A stretch of DNA of 43,150 nucleotides from an uncultured Akkermansia sp. (GTDB lineage: Bacteria > Verrucomicrobiota > Verrucomicrobiia > Verrucomicrobiales > Akkermansiaceae), in the NCBI GenBank assembly GCA_949296365.1, contig CASFPZ010000018.1:1-43150 (forward strand), in the 5' to 3' direction. Numbering within the stretch: the stretch's first letter is position 1; each line of letters begins with the position of its first letter. The position numbers and the translations under genes are program-made. The notes under the pieces were generated by a model. The model had not been told where the DNA came from and made no database searches. It worked only from the letters and a program-made list of their open reading frames with translations. Below are positions 25,511 through 34,382 of this stretch, one piece after another.

Positions 25511-27058
25511 TCAATGCTGATGCAGCCACTCAACCAATGAAACAGCCCATTTTTTAGAAATTCCTTTGACAGAAGCAATAGCCTCTGGGCTAGCTCTTTT
25601 GATTTTAGCGATCGAACCAAACCTCGTCAACAGCATTTCTTTACGACGCGAAGTCATACCTGGGCAATCGTCCAAAATACTTTCTCTCATGCGCTTGCGC
25701 AACAACAATTCATTATATTTATTTGCGAAACGATGCGATTCATCGCGGATACGCTGCATGAGTTTCAACGCACCCCGATCATGGGGAATCACCAGAGGGT
25801 CACTTTGATCGGGAAAGAAAATCTCTTCTCGTTGTTTGGCCAGCCCTACAATCGGCATATCTTGTAGCCCTAGTTTCTTTAGCTCGTTCACAGCGTTAGA
25901 CAACTGCCCCTTACCACCATCCACAACTACCAAATCAGGGACCTTGATCGGCGCCTTTCCCATGCGACTCAATTCTTTAAGCCAGGCATACCGTGAAATA
26001 CCCTCCGGGCAATCATGCAATGCCTGACTCTCCCCCAAGATGCGTGAATACCTTCTACGAATAACCTCCGCCATCGAGGCAAAGTCATTTTGCCCCTCAA
26101 CCCCCTTAATACGATAACGCCGATAGGCCTGATTATCAGGCTTGCCATGAGTAAATCTCACCATAGAAGCCACAATGTGATTTGACGAAACATTAGAAAT
26201 ATCAAAGCATTCCATTATTTCTGGGGGCGAATCTAACCCCAAAAAACGGCCCAATTCCTCCATGTCCTCCTGCGGTCGAACCGTTCCTGGCAAATCAGGC
26301 GAACCCTTTGCAAATCGTCGTGCAGGTTCCAAGATCCGGGAAATGTTTTCACGAATATCGCGTAACTTGGCAGCCTCCTCAAAACGCAATTCATCCGACG
26401 CCTTCATCATTTCTGCTTCAATCTCGTCAAGTACCGCCCGCCGACCATTTCCCTCCAACAAGCAGATCGCCTCCTGAAATCTTCTGTTGTACTCTTCTTC
26501 AGAAATCCGCCCCATGCATGGCGCCGAACAATTGCGAATGATGTCTGCGTGACAATGTAAAAAATTGTGTTCGTTAGGAAAAGAGGTTTTACATACGCGC
26601 AAACCATACCGCCGATTCAACCACTCTAATGTTGCCGTCAACGCATACGAATGGGCAAACGGTCCGAAATATCTCGCCCCATCCTCCTTCCGAAGCCGCG
26701 TCAGCTGAAAACGAGGGAAAGCCTCTCCAGCTGGCACCCGAATGAGCGGGTACCGCTTGTCATCTTTCATCTGAATATTGTAACGCGGTCGACAATCCTT
26801 GATCAACTTACTTTCCAAGAGCAATGCCTCTTGCTCATTGCGCGTTTCATAGTAATCAAATGAAGCAATTGCATGAATCAGCGCACGTGTTTTGTGATTC
26901 GCTAACGTCGCTGACGACGGAGAAAAATAATTCGCCAACCGTCTTTTGAGGTCGCGAGCCTTTCCCACGTAAATGACTCCCCCCAACGCATCCTTCATAA
27001 TATATACGCCTGGCTTATGGGGAGTTGTCTTCCAAAGTTCTTTGGGCGAGTTATTCAT
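25511..27058 (-). CDS. uvrC: Excinuclease ABC subunit C, compact form
   Basis: 515 residues from the ATG at 27058. The GIY-YIG nuclease ([21 protein letters not shown], residues 17-37) is followed by the Cys-rich segment ([17 protein letters not shown]), the UVR motif (about 207-242), the RNase H-like nuclease with Asp286 in ECFDISN, the second Asp in [10 protein letters not shown] and His in RDESHRFA, and C-terminal helix-hairpin-helix motifs. It makes both incisions in nucleotide excision repair after UvrB handover. The interval between the UVR motif and the first catalytic Asp is only about 45 residues, against roughly 160 in E. coli UvrC; the connecting part of the usual protein is missing. 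A TTG-start extension to 27094 is less likely. Confidence 0.93.
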   Translation of the reverse strand: MNNSPKELWKTTPHKPGVYIMKDALGGVIYVGKARDLKRRLANYFSPSSATLANHKTRALIHAIASFDYYETRNEQEALLLESKLIKDCRPRYNIQMKDDKRYPLIRVPAGEAFPRFQLTRLRKEDGARYFGPFAHSYALTATLEWLNRRYGLRVCKTSFPNEHNFLHCHADIIRNCSAPCMGRISEEEYNRRFQEAICLLEGNGRRAVLDEIEAEMMKASDELRFEEAAKLRDIRENISRILEPARRFAKGSPDLPGTVRPQEDMEELGRFLGLDSPPEIMECFDISNVSSNHIVASMVRFTHGKPDNQAYRRYRIKGVEGQNDFASMAEVIRRRYSRILGESQALHDCPEGISRYAWLKELSRMGKAPIKVPDLVVVDGGKGQLSNAVNELKKLGLQDMPIVGLAKQREEIFFPDQSDPLVIPHDRGALKLMQRIRDESHRFANKYNELLLRKRMRESILDDCPGMTSRRKEMLLTRFGSIAKIKRASPEAIASVKGISKKWAVSLVEWLHQH

Positions 27059-27142
27059 TGACTGTTTCTTGGACAATGTGGCACAGGATAACAAAAAAAG
27101 GAATACTTCATCTGTGTTGTCACGAAAATTTTGGCCTGAACC

Positions 27143-27170
27143 TTGCCAGTGGCCATGAAAAAAGTATAAT
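27143..27170 (+). promoter_or_regulatory. Promoter of the TolQ-like operon
   Basis: TTGCCA at 27143-27148, a 16-base spacer and a perfect TATAAT at 27165-27170. The transcript would begin near 27177, only about 9 bases before the ATG at 27186, so the leader is very short and has no Shine-Dalgarno site. Confidence 0.7.
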
Positions 27171-27185
27171 TAGCCTACTATCGCC

Positions 27186-27995
27186 ATGAATTTTGTCTTG
27201 TTAGCTCAAACCGGAACCTCGCTTACCGATTTCGTCGCCGGTGACAAATCCTATTCTATTATTGAACTTTTCAATATGGGTGGATTTATCATGTGGCCAA
27301 TCCTTGTCCTCTCCATCATCGCCGTTCTCGTTTTTGTACTTTCTTTAGTGACAACGAGTTCGCGTGCAGTAATGCCGCTCGGACTTGTCGAAAAAACTGA
27401 ATCACTCATCCGCAAACGAGACATCAAAAGCCTCGTTAGTACTTGTACCAACGAAGATTCCTGTTTTTCTAGGATCATGTTGGCGACAGCGGATTTCATT
27501 GAACGTAATCGCGATGCAGGCATCGACGAGATCCGCGAAGTAGCTTCAGCAGAAGGGGCCCGCCAAGCCAGTATGCTCACTCGAGAAATTTCCTGGCTCT
27601 CTGATATCGGCGCTATCGCCCCTATGCTCGGGCTCCTCGGTACCGTCGTTGGCATGATGAGAACTTTCTTCGAAATATCTAACGGCAACTTCGAAGGGGT
27701 TAAACAAATGGAAATGGCCGGCGGCGTTGCAGAAGCACTTATTACCACTGCTGGTGGCCTCATGCTCGGTATTCCAGCTCTGCTTTCTTATGTTTACTTT
27801 CGTAGCCGAGTCAACAAACGCATCGGAGATCTCGAGGCGGCAGTTACTCACAATCTCACCGCTATTTCAATCCAAATTCAGCGACGCAGGTATTACCACG
27901 ACAATGGCAAAGGCATCACCGAAGAAAATCTTCCCGCAGCTGATATGAACGACCCTGTCTCGGTACGGGATGTCCGAGGCATGCCCAGGAAGTGA
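27186..27995 (+). CDS. MotA/TolQ/ExbB proton channel family protein
   Basis: 269 residues with three membrane helices: about 32-55 after a short periplasmic N terminus, then a long cytoplasmic loop, and two helices around IGAIAPMLGLLGTVVGMM (about 140-160) and VAEALITTAGGLMLGIPALLSYVYF (about 182-205), the most conserved segments of the family. It pairs with the ExbD/TolR-like protein encoded next to convert proton flow into mechanical work across the envelope. The cytoplasmic tail of about 60 residues is polar. First gene of a rightward series. Confidence 0.92.
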   Translation: MNFVLLAQTGTSLTDFVAGDKSYSIIELFNMGGFIMWPILVLSIIAVLVFVLSLVTTSSRAVMPLGLVEKTESLIRKRDIKSLVSTCTNEDSCFSRIMLATADFIERNRDAGIDEIREVASAEGARQASMLTREISWLSDIGAIAPMLGLLGTVVGMMRTFFEISNGNFEGVKQMEMAGGVAEALITTAGGLMLGIPALLSYVYFRSRVNKRIGDLEAAVTHNLTAISIQIQRRRYYHDNGKGITEENLPAADMNDPVSVRDVRGMPRK

Positions 27996-28033
27996 CCCAT
28001 TTAACTCCAATTATTAGGAATATTCAAGGTCCT

Positions 28034-28489
28034 ATGAAATTTAGATATACACAGCCGCCTCCAGTAGGTTTCCAACTCGCGCCCATGTTGGACATTGTGT
28101 TCCTGCTCTTGATTTTCTTTGTTGTCACACAAACAATTTCGCTGACGGAGCAAGATCTCAAGGTTAAAGTACCTTCTGCGCAACATGCTGAAAAAAAAGA
28201 TTCTCGAGCCATTAACGAAATCATTGTCAATATTCACAAAGACGGCACTGTCACAATCAATCAACAAACATTCTCTCGCGAAGAACTTTACAATAAACTC
28301 GTCAATGTTGCGAAACTGGCACCCAACCAAGCCATCCGCATACGCGGCGATGCCGATGCTCCTTACCAGCATATCGTTGATGTGATGGACACCTGCCTCA
28401 AGGCCAATATTTGGAACATGTCGTTCTCCACCCGTAAACCTAAATCTCAGGCGTCAACACACCAACAGAACACCCCCTCTGGAAAATGA
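28034..28489 (+). CDS. ExbD/TolR family protein
   Basis: 151 residues from the ATG at 28034. A single N-terminal membrane helix, APMLDIVFLLLIFFVV, contains the Asp essential for proton translocation in this family; the rest is the periplasmic domain with the conserved GTVTINQQTFSREEL and IRIRGDADAPYQHIVDVMD segments. A GTG at 27992 overlapping the previous stop is an alternative start that adds 14 residues. It forms a stator with the TolQ-like protein. Its stop overlaps the start of the TPR gene by four bases. Confidence 0.92.
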   Translation: MKFRYTQPPPVGFQLAPMLDIVFLLLIFFVVTQTISLTEQDLKVKVPSAQHAEKKDSRAINEIIVNIHKDGTVTINQQTFSREELYNKLVNVAKLAPNQAIRIRGDADAPYQHIVDVMDTCLKANIWNMSFSTRKPKSQASTHQQNTPSGK

Positions 28490-30918
28490 AATTTTCTCCG
28501 TTTACTCTTCTCGTACTCGTTGTTTTTTGTACAGCTACGGACCATTCTGCCTTTGCTCAGCAAGAGAATATTCCTCAAGCCATCCCGCTTGAAGACGATA
28601 ATTCTGCACCTTTGCGTTCTTCACCTCGGGATCTCTTGGACATAGCCGACAATCTGTACAGCCAGGCTCAAGCTCCCGAGGTTAAATCTAATCCAGATGA
28701 ATACAAACAGAGTATGAATTTGGCTGCCGAATGGTACGCCAAATTCATTAAAGCCTCTCCGGAAGATTCCCGAATTCCGTTGGCTATGTATCGTATGGCA
28801 GATTGTTTGATGCAGGCTGACCGCAAAGCCGAAGCTTTCCCTATTTTTGCAGATATCCAGAGCAGAGACAACGGAGAAATCTCCGCTGCTGCCGCATATC
28901 GTCTCGCCACAGAAGCTTATAAAACAAAAGACTGGCCCAACGCTGAACGTTTCTACAAATCAGTCATCCAACGTTCTTCTAAAGCCAATCTCAAGACGGA
29001 TGCCGCGTTCCGGTTAGCCCGCATTACTCAGGAACGAGGAGACAAAGATAATGCCATCGCCCAATTTCGCATTATTTACAAAGATCCTAAAGCCTCTCTG
29101 AGTCTCCGGCAATCCTCAGCCATCATTTTAGCTGGAATTCTAACTTCCGCTGGTCAATATGATGAGGCTTTTCAAATTTATCGCGACCTAGTCTCTATGG
29201 ACATTGCCGACCCCAATACCATGGGGCGCTGCCTCGTACAAGCAGCAACCCTAGCCTCTCGGCTTAATTTTCACGATGAAGCTCGAAAATATTACGCTAA
29301 AATTGAGCATGATCCCAATCTCAAATCATTCATTCCAGGAGGCCAAATTGGCATCATGACAGGTCTTTACAAGGCCAAACGCTATAAGGATATCACTGAT
29401 ATTCACGAAATGGGTACCCACCCATTCAATGATCCAGCCCAAGAGGCCCGAAGGAAAATGCTCGTCGGGCTCGCTTACTATAAACAAAACAATCTTGACC
29501 GAGCTAAAATTCTCTTTTCCGGAGCAGAAAATGCCGTTCCAGGGACTGAACTCGCTATGGAAGCCGGATACAGGAAGCTTCTCTGTATCAACGGAATCGA
29601 TAAAGCCAATTTTGTACCGGCAGCTATTTCATTTTTGAATGCTTACGCTACAGCATTCCCAGCCAGCGTGTGGCCCGAAATGGTACGTCTCCAGGCAGCA
29701 GAAAATTTATATGATAAGAACCCGGCTGAAGCAGCTAAATTTTATATGTCGATCAATTTTGATCGCCTTCCGGCCAAGCTTCGTCCGAGTATTCTTTATA
29801 AGGCAGCATTTGCCATAGGCAAAGCAGGTAATCGAGAATCATCCGTCAAACTGCTTGACGAATTCATCAATAAGAATCCCTCCGATCAACGGCTTCCTGT
29901 AGCATTTGCCTACCGCGGTACTCAATATGTTCAATTAAACGACGAAAACCGAGCCCTCAGCGATTTTGAAACCGTCATCAAACGATGGCCTCGCAACGAT
30001 GCAGCAGCTACAGCATGGCAACAAATGGCGTTCATTTATAAGCGGCGCCAGGATATTGACAAAATGATCCAGTCCTACGAAGGCCTTGTGACGAATTTTC
30101 CCAAAACAACGCCTGCTGCCTTAGCTGAAGCCCGTTTCATGATCGGACGTGCTTACCTAGACAAAAAGCAAATCGACAAAGCCATTCCTAACCTCGAGGA
30201 AGCCCGTACCCTCAATCCCAAACAATTTGATCAACACGTTGCAGTCCTTCTCGTGCTTGCTTATTACCAACAGCAAGATGTGCAAAATATCAGCAAACTG
30301 CAATCCGCTTTAGAAGACCTTGGCAAAAAATACCCTGACTCGCTGAAAACCATCCCTGAAGCCATTCCGATCTGGGTTGGCAGAACAGCATTTAATCAAA
30401 AGGATTATTTAGCTGCTGATAAATATCTGACCCTGGCGACCAAAAATGACGAATCACAAAGCGTCAAAAAAGATGTCTGGTTACGTTTGGCTCGGGCTCG
30501 TCTTGCATTGAAACGTTACGACCGTGCTCTTGTAGCTGTTAACCATTACCTCGACATGGAGACCAAACCCTACCCACAGGCTGATGCTCTTTTAGATAAA
30601 GCCAACATTCTCCTTGGTTTGAACAACTATGCCGAGGCTCGAAAAGCTGCCGAAGACGCCCTTGCCCTAGGAGTCGAAGGGCCAATCACAGCTAGTCTCA
30701 GATTAGTGCTCGGAGACGTTAGTTTTGCAGAAGGCAAATATGATGACGCTGCAAAATATTACGGCACAACAGCTGAAGTATTTGCCGATAAAACTCTAAA
30801 ACCACAAGCTCTTTACAAAGCAGCCGAAGCCTTAGAAAAGGCAGGTCGAGTTAATGATGCTGTTCGATACCGAGCTAAGCTTCAACAAGAGTTCCCAGAT
30901 TGGAAACCGGCTCCTTAA
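28486..30918 (+). CDS. Large exported tetratricopeptide-repeat protein
   Basis: 810 residues. A signal peptide (residues 1-24, cleavage after AFA) leads into an almost continuous TPR superhelix: repeats with A..Y..A...Y/F at residue pairs are visible throughout, e.g. AEWYAKFIKASPED, AAAYRLATEAYKTKDWPNAERFYK, FVTSA-like AQFRIIYKDPKA, AFAYRGTQYVQLNDENRALSDFE and ALYKAAEALEKAGRVNDAVRY near the end. It should be a periplasmic scaffold, in position comparable to YbgF/CpoB in tol-pal clusters but much larger. It is coupled to the TolR-like gene (4-base overlap) and followed by the GT51 gene 37 bases later, so a role linking Tol-type energy to peptidoglycan synthesis is plausible but inferred. Confidence 0.88.
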   Translation: MKFSPFTLLVLVVFCTATDHSAFAQQENIPQAIPLEDDNSAPLRSSPRDLLDIADNLYSQAQAPEVKSNPDEYKQSMNLAAEWYAKFIKASPEDSRIPLAMYRMADCLMQADRKAEAFPIFADIQSRDNGEISAAAAYRLATEAYKTKDWPNAERFYKSVIQRSSKANLKTDAAFRLARITQERGDKDNAIAQFRIIYKDPKASLSLRQSSAIILAGILTSAGQYDEAFQIYRDLVSMDIADPNTMGRCLVQAATLASRLNFHDEARKYYAKIEHDPNLKSFIPGGQIGIMTGLYKAKRYKDITDIHEMGTHPFNDPAQEARRKMLVGLAYYKQNNLDRAKILFSGAENAVPGTELAMEAGYRKLLCINGIDKANFVPAAISFLNAYATAFPASVWPEMVRLQAAENLYDKNPAEAAKFYMSINFDRLPAKLRPSILYKAAFAIGKAGNRESSVKLLDEFINKNPSDQRLPVAFAYRGTQYVQLNDENRALSDFETVIKRWPRNDAAATAWQQMAFIYKRRQDIDKMIQSYEGLVTNFPKTTPAALAEARFMIGRAYLDKKQIDKAIPNLEEARTLNPKQFDQHVAVLLVLAYYQQQDVQNISKLQSALEDLGKKYPDSLKTIPEAIPIWVGRTAFNQKDYLAADKYLTLATKNDESQSVKKDVWLRLARARLALKRYDRALVAVNHYLDMETKPYPQADALLDKANILLGLNNYAEARKAAEDALALGVEGPITASLRLVLGDVSFAEGKYDDAAKYYGTTAEVFADKTLKPQALYKAAEALEKAGRVNDAVRYRAKLQQEFPDWKPAP

Positions 30919-30955
30919 TTCCTCGTCACTAACAAGTCGATTCCTCATTCTCCTC

Positions 30956-32761
30956 ATGTTCGAGGAAACCAATAGAAAAAAAAGATGGTATGATTGGCTG
31001 GGACTTGTTCCCAGCCGAATTATTCGTATCCTTTTAGTATTAAGTGTTTTTCCTCTTTGTCTGGCCATATTCCTCGGTATTTATGCCTATCGTGCCAACC
31101 AATTTAACCTAGACGAAATCGCACAGCGACCAGACAATTGTCTTGCCTACGACATCCACGGTAAACTTATTGGTTCACTCTCCAGCGAGGCACGCCTCCA
31201 TGTAACGCGTGATCAATTACCCGAAAATCTAGTCAATGCCTTCATTGCTCGCGAAGATGAAGATTTTTTCAACCACAGCGGCATCGTCTATACTTCAATG
31301 TTTCGTTCGCTTTGGCGTAACCTCGTCACCATGTCATACGCACAGGGAGGTTCAACAATCACCATGCAGTTGGCTAGGAATTGTTACGAACTCAAAGACA
31401 AAACGATAGACCGTAAGATTTTGGAGATGGCCCTAGCTCGCCGCATCGAACAACACTACAACAAAGACACCATACTCACAGCCTACCTCAACCGTATTTA
31501 CTTCGGCCAACAATGTTACGGCATCGCTCAAGCAGCTAAAAAATATTTTGGCAAGCGCGTTTCAGAACTCACTTTACCGGAATGTGCCACCCTCGCCGGA
31601 CTCGTCCGAGGGCCATCTATTTTCAATCCTATCACAGATAAAACCGCTTCTATTCGCGAACGCAATAATACACTCGACCGTATGGAAGAATGCGGATTCA
31701 TTTCACCCGAAGAATGCGAATCAGCTAAAGAGGCCACCATGGATCTGCACTCGACCGATCGCAATCTCATCCTCTCATACCCAATTATGCGGCTCGGTCG
31801 AGAAATGGACACTCTTCACCAAAATCAAGAAGAAGAAACCTCCGGGCTCATCCTCATGACCACTTTCGACCTTGCCGAACAACGCGAACTTGAACGCACC
31901 TGCGAACGCATACTCCTGCAACTTGAGGCAAGCCCCGCTTGGAAAAACATGCCCAAGCGGATTCAATCCTATTCCACTAACTGTCTCCAAGCCGCTGTGC
32001 TCTGTGTCGAATCTTCCTCTGGCCGTATCATCGCTGAAATAGGTGGACGCAGCCCTCTTGATAAAATCGATCGATGGAGTATTCCCCGTAAGGTTGGCCT
32101 CCTTTTTCTACCGTTGGTCAATCTAGGCGCTGCTGATAAAAATAAAAACGTCATTCGCAATTCTCCATTGGCAACCGGGCGAGTTGTCGGTTATCGTCGT
32201 ACGAAAGAACTTGCCGTTATGGCCGGGTTCACGGATCCTATGCCTGATAGTGATGCCTTGTATCTTGGCATGTTCGATGCCCCACTCGACACTTGCATCG
32301 CCACCATTTTGAGCATCCAGCAAAAGGGACAAAACATCCACCTGCATTCCATCACACAAGTCGCTTCCTCTCGACAATCTCTCATATTCTCTCGCGACAA
32401 TATCAAAAAAGAGCGCGAAGAGATCCTCCCTACTGAAGCAGCCCAAGTCGTCTCCAGTCTCCCTCCATTTTCTGTCAATATCAAAGGGAAATTTACCACC
32501 CTTTCCACACCTCTACCTGATGGTGACGGATTCTTCTTTGCCCGCATCGGCAAACAGTTCTCAGTTTTTATTTGGCTAGGGTTCGATCGCGACGGAGCAG
32601 AACTCATGAACCGGAAAGGAATCTCCAACACTCTCAAAAATCTCGGAGAACACCTCTCGGCAACTATCTACCAATCTATGCAGAAACGAGCTAAGATTAA
32701 GAAAAAACAGGCAACAGAGCGTCCGGTATCTTCTGCCTATAGCCTCGATCAAGCCAGTTAA
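30956..32761 (+). CDS. GT51 peptidoglycan glycosyltransferase with degenerate transpeptidase domain
   Basis: 601 residues from the ATG at 30956. One membrane helix (about 22-44) precedes the GT51 domain, which is intact: catalytic Glu100 in AREDEDFFNHSG, QGGSTITMQLARN (130-142) and RKILEMALARRIE (153-165), then YLNRIYFGQ. The C-terminal half follows the class A PBP layout, but the SxxK nucleophile box aligned as RQPGSxFKP in active enzymes reads RKVGLLFLP here (378-386), so both Ser and Lys are Leu. The KTG box is likewise not recognisable; GKFTTLSTPLPDGDGFF occupies its place. It should polymerise glycan strands but not cross-link them and probably does not bind beta-lactams. An overlapping upstream extension to 30854 is rejected. 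Confidence 0.9.
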   Translation: MFEETNRKKRWYDWLGLVPSRIIRILLVLSVFPLCLAIFLGIYAYRANQFNLDEIAQRPDNCLAYDIHGKLIGSLSSEARLHVTRDQLPENLVNAFIAREDEDFFNHSGIVYTSMFRSLWRNLVTMSYAQGGSTITMQLARNCYELKDKTIDRKILEMALARRIEQHYNKDTILTAYLNRIYFGQQCYGIAQAAKKYFGKRVSELTLPECATLAGLVRGPSIFNPITDKTASIRERNNTLDRMEECGFISPEECESAKEATMDLHSTDRNLILSYPIMRLGREMDTLHQNQEEETSGLILMTTFDLAEQRELERTCERILLQLEASPAWKNMPKRIQSYSTNCLQAAVLCVESSSGRIIAEIGGRSPLDKIDRWSIPRKVGLLFLPLVNLGAADKNKNVIRNSPLATGRVVGYRRTKELAVMAGFTDPMPDSDALYLGMFDAPLDTCIATILSIQQKGQNIHLHSITQVASSRQSLIFSRDNIKKEREEILPTEAAQVVSSLPPFSVNIKGKFTTLSTPLPDGDGFFFARIGKQFSVFIWLGFDRDGAELMNRKGISNTLKNLGEHLSATIYQSMQKRAKIKKKQATERPVSSAYSLDQAS

Positions 32762-32827
32762 TTCCCCCTCTACCCACCAACAGTTCTCTATCCTTTTCCA
32801 TTCATCAACCTCATCTATTCTCAACTT

Positions 32828-33616
32828 ATGATTATTTATTCCAAAGAAATGGCCGTTGCTATTCAAGCAGCCAAATCTGCTGGCGCTTTTCTCAAAGAGC
32901 ACTTCGATGACAATAAAAAAATTGACGAAGAGAGCCAAAACGACATTAAAATCGAGCTAGACAAACTTTCCCAAAAACTCATCGAAGCCAACCTCTTAAA
33001 ATCCTTTCCAGATTACTCCATTCTGGGCGAAGAAGGTTGTTGTGGCAATTCCCATTCAGAATATGAGTGGATCGTAGACCCCATCGACGGTACCGTCAAT
33101 TACTATTATGGTATACCTTGGTTCTGCGTATCCATCGCACTCCGACACCGCGGTAAAATCGTTCTCGGAGTCATCTACGACCCTATGATGGACGAATGTT
33201 GGCATGTAGAAATCGGCGGGCCTGCCTGTAAAAATGGCAAACCAATCTCCTGCAGCAAACGAGAAAAAATCTCTGAGGCAGTCGTCTTTGTTGGTCATGG
33301 GAAAACAGATGGTTCAAAAGAAAAGGGGATCGAACGCTTCGCCAAAGTAGCATGGAAAGTTCGAAAAGTTCGCAACAATGGATCTGCCGCCCTAGCTATG
33401 GCCTACATCGCCTGCGGACGCTTTGATGCCTATGTCGAAAGCCTCATCTCGATCTGGGACATTGCAGCAGGCAAACTCCTCGTCGAATCTGCTGGCGGTA
33501 CCGTCAACCTCGTTCCCATTCCAGGTAGCGATACTCAATTCTCCATTTGCGCTTGGAACGGCCGTATTCCCATTCACAAAACTCTAGACGAACCACTTGA
33601 CTCCCCACAAGCATGA
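32828..33616 (+). CDS. Inositol monophosphatase family protein
   Basis: 262 residues with the metal-dependent phosphatase motifs: GEEG (about 66-69), WIVDPIDGTVNY (about 80-91) and WDIAAGKLLVESAGG (about 213-227). The fold is that of IMPase, which includes CysQ and bacterial SuhB. The natural substrate could be inositol-1-phosphate, PAP/phosphoadenylyl nucleotides or another sugar phosphate. Its last four bases overlap the start of ispF (ATGA), so the two proteins are made together, though no direct metabolic link is known to me. Start ATG fits the conserved N terminus. Confidence 0.9.
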   Translation: MIIYSKEMAVAIQAAKSAGAFLKEHFDDNKKIDEESQNDIKIELDKLSQKLIEANLLKSFPDYSILGEEGCCGNSHSEYEWIVDPIDGTVNYYYGIPWFCVSIALRHRGKIVLGVIYDPMMDECWHVEIGGPACKNGKPISCSKREKISEAVVFVGHGKTDGSKEKGIERFAKVAWKVRKVRNNGSAALAMAYIACGRFDAYVESLISIWDIAAGKLLVESAGGTVNLVPIPGSDTQFSICAWNGRIPIHKTLDEPLDSPQA

Positions 33617-34137
33617 CCCCCAATACCCACATTCCCATGCTTCCTTTCTCCGGCATCGGTTATGACATCCATCGCTTTTCCGACGATCCTTCCCGTAGCC
33701 TCGTACTGGGTGGCATCGTTATTCCAAATGCCCGCGCCCTAGATGGCCACTCCGACGCCGACGTTCTTTGTCATGCCATTGCAGATGCCATCTTGGGCGC
33801 AGCCGGCTTGCCTGATATTGGTTTCTGGTTCCCCCCAAGTAACCCCAACTGTAAAAACATCTCTTCTCTATTGATCGTCGCTAAAGCTGTCGAGGAAATT
33901 GTCACCCGCAATGGCAAAATCATCAATATAGATTCTACTCTCATCGCCGAAGCTCCCAAAATTGGGCCCCATCTCGGAGATATGAAAATCCAGCTTTCCT
34001 CAGTTCTGTGTCTTCCTCCTTCGTGTATCGGCATCAAAGCCACCACCAACGAACGACTGGGGTCCCTCGGCCGCCAGGAAGGCATCGCAGCCTTCGCTGT
34101 TGCCTCAGTTTTACTTCCAGCCCCTCACCTAGCTTAA
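33613..34137 (+). CDS. ispF: 2-C-methyl-D-erythritol 2,4-cyclodiphosphate synthase
   Basis: 174 residues. The zinc ligands Asp18 and His20 lie in GIGYDIHRF and the third, His54, in SDADVLCHAIADAILGAAGLPDIGFWFP, the IspF signature. Other motifs (VLGGIVIP, LDGHSDADV, IKATTNERLGSLGR) are complete. It forms the cyclic diphosphate in the non-mevalonate (MEP) isoprenoid pathway, so this organism makes isoprenoids from pyruvate and glyceraldehyde phosphate. An ATG at codon 9 is an alternative start but the first overlaps the previous stop in an ATGA. Confidence 0.96.
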   Translation: MTPNTHIPMLPFSGIGYDIHRFSDDPSRSLVLGGIVIPNARALDGHSDADVLCHAIADAILGAAGLPDIGFWFPPSNPNCKNISSLLIVAKAVEEIVTRNGKIINIDSTLIAEAPKIGPHLGDMKIQLSSVLCLPPSCIGIKATTNERLGSLGRQEGIAAFAVASVLLPAPHLA

Positions 34138-34382
34138 TCCCAATCCTTGCCAAACAACTAAAACGGCCTCTACACCACACCTAGTCATTTATCACCTAGT
34201 CCCATGATAAGTAGCTCGTCGACAATCACGCCCTTTGTCTGCATGGGGAAAGAGAGCCATCCACTCCGCTTCTGAGCACATAAATACACTTAGATTCAGT
34301 CAGTATCCACCTCATAAGACAAATGAATTGTCCATTCCCTGTTCACTACAGTCAATAGCAATCGGGGGACAAGGCAACATGT

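Noticed and set aside
34178..34201. Direct repeat CACCTAGTC, two copies 15 bases apart
   Set aside because: Only two short copies in a convergent gap; no sign of an array, attachment site or target duplication.
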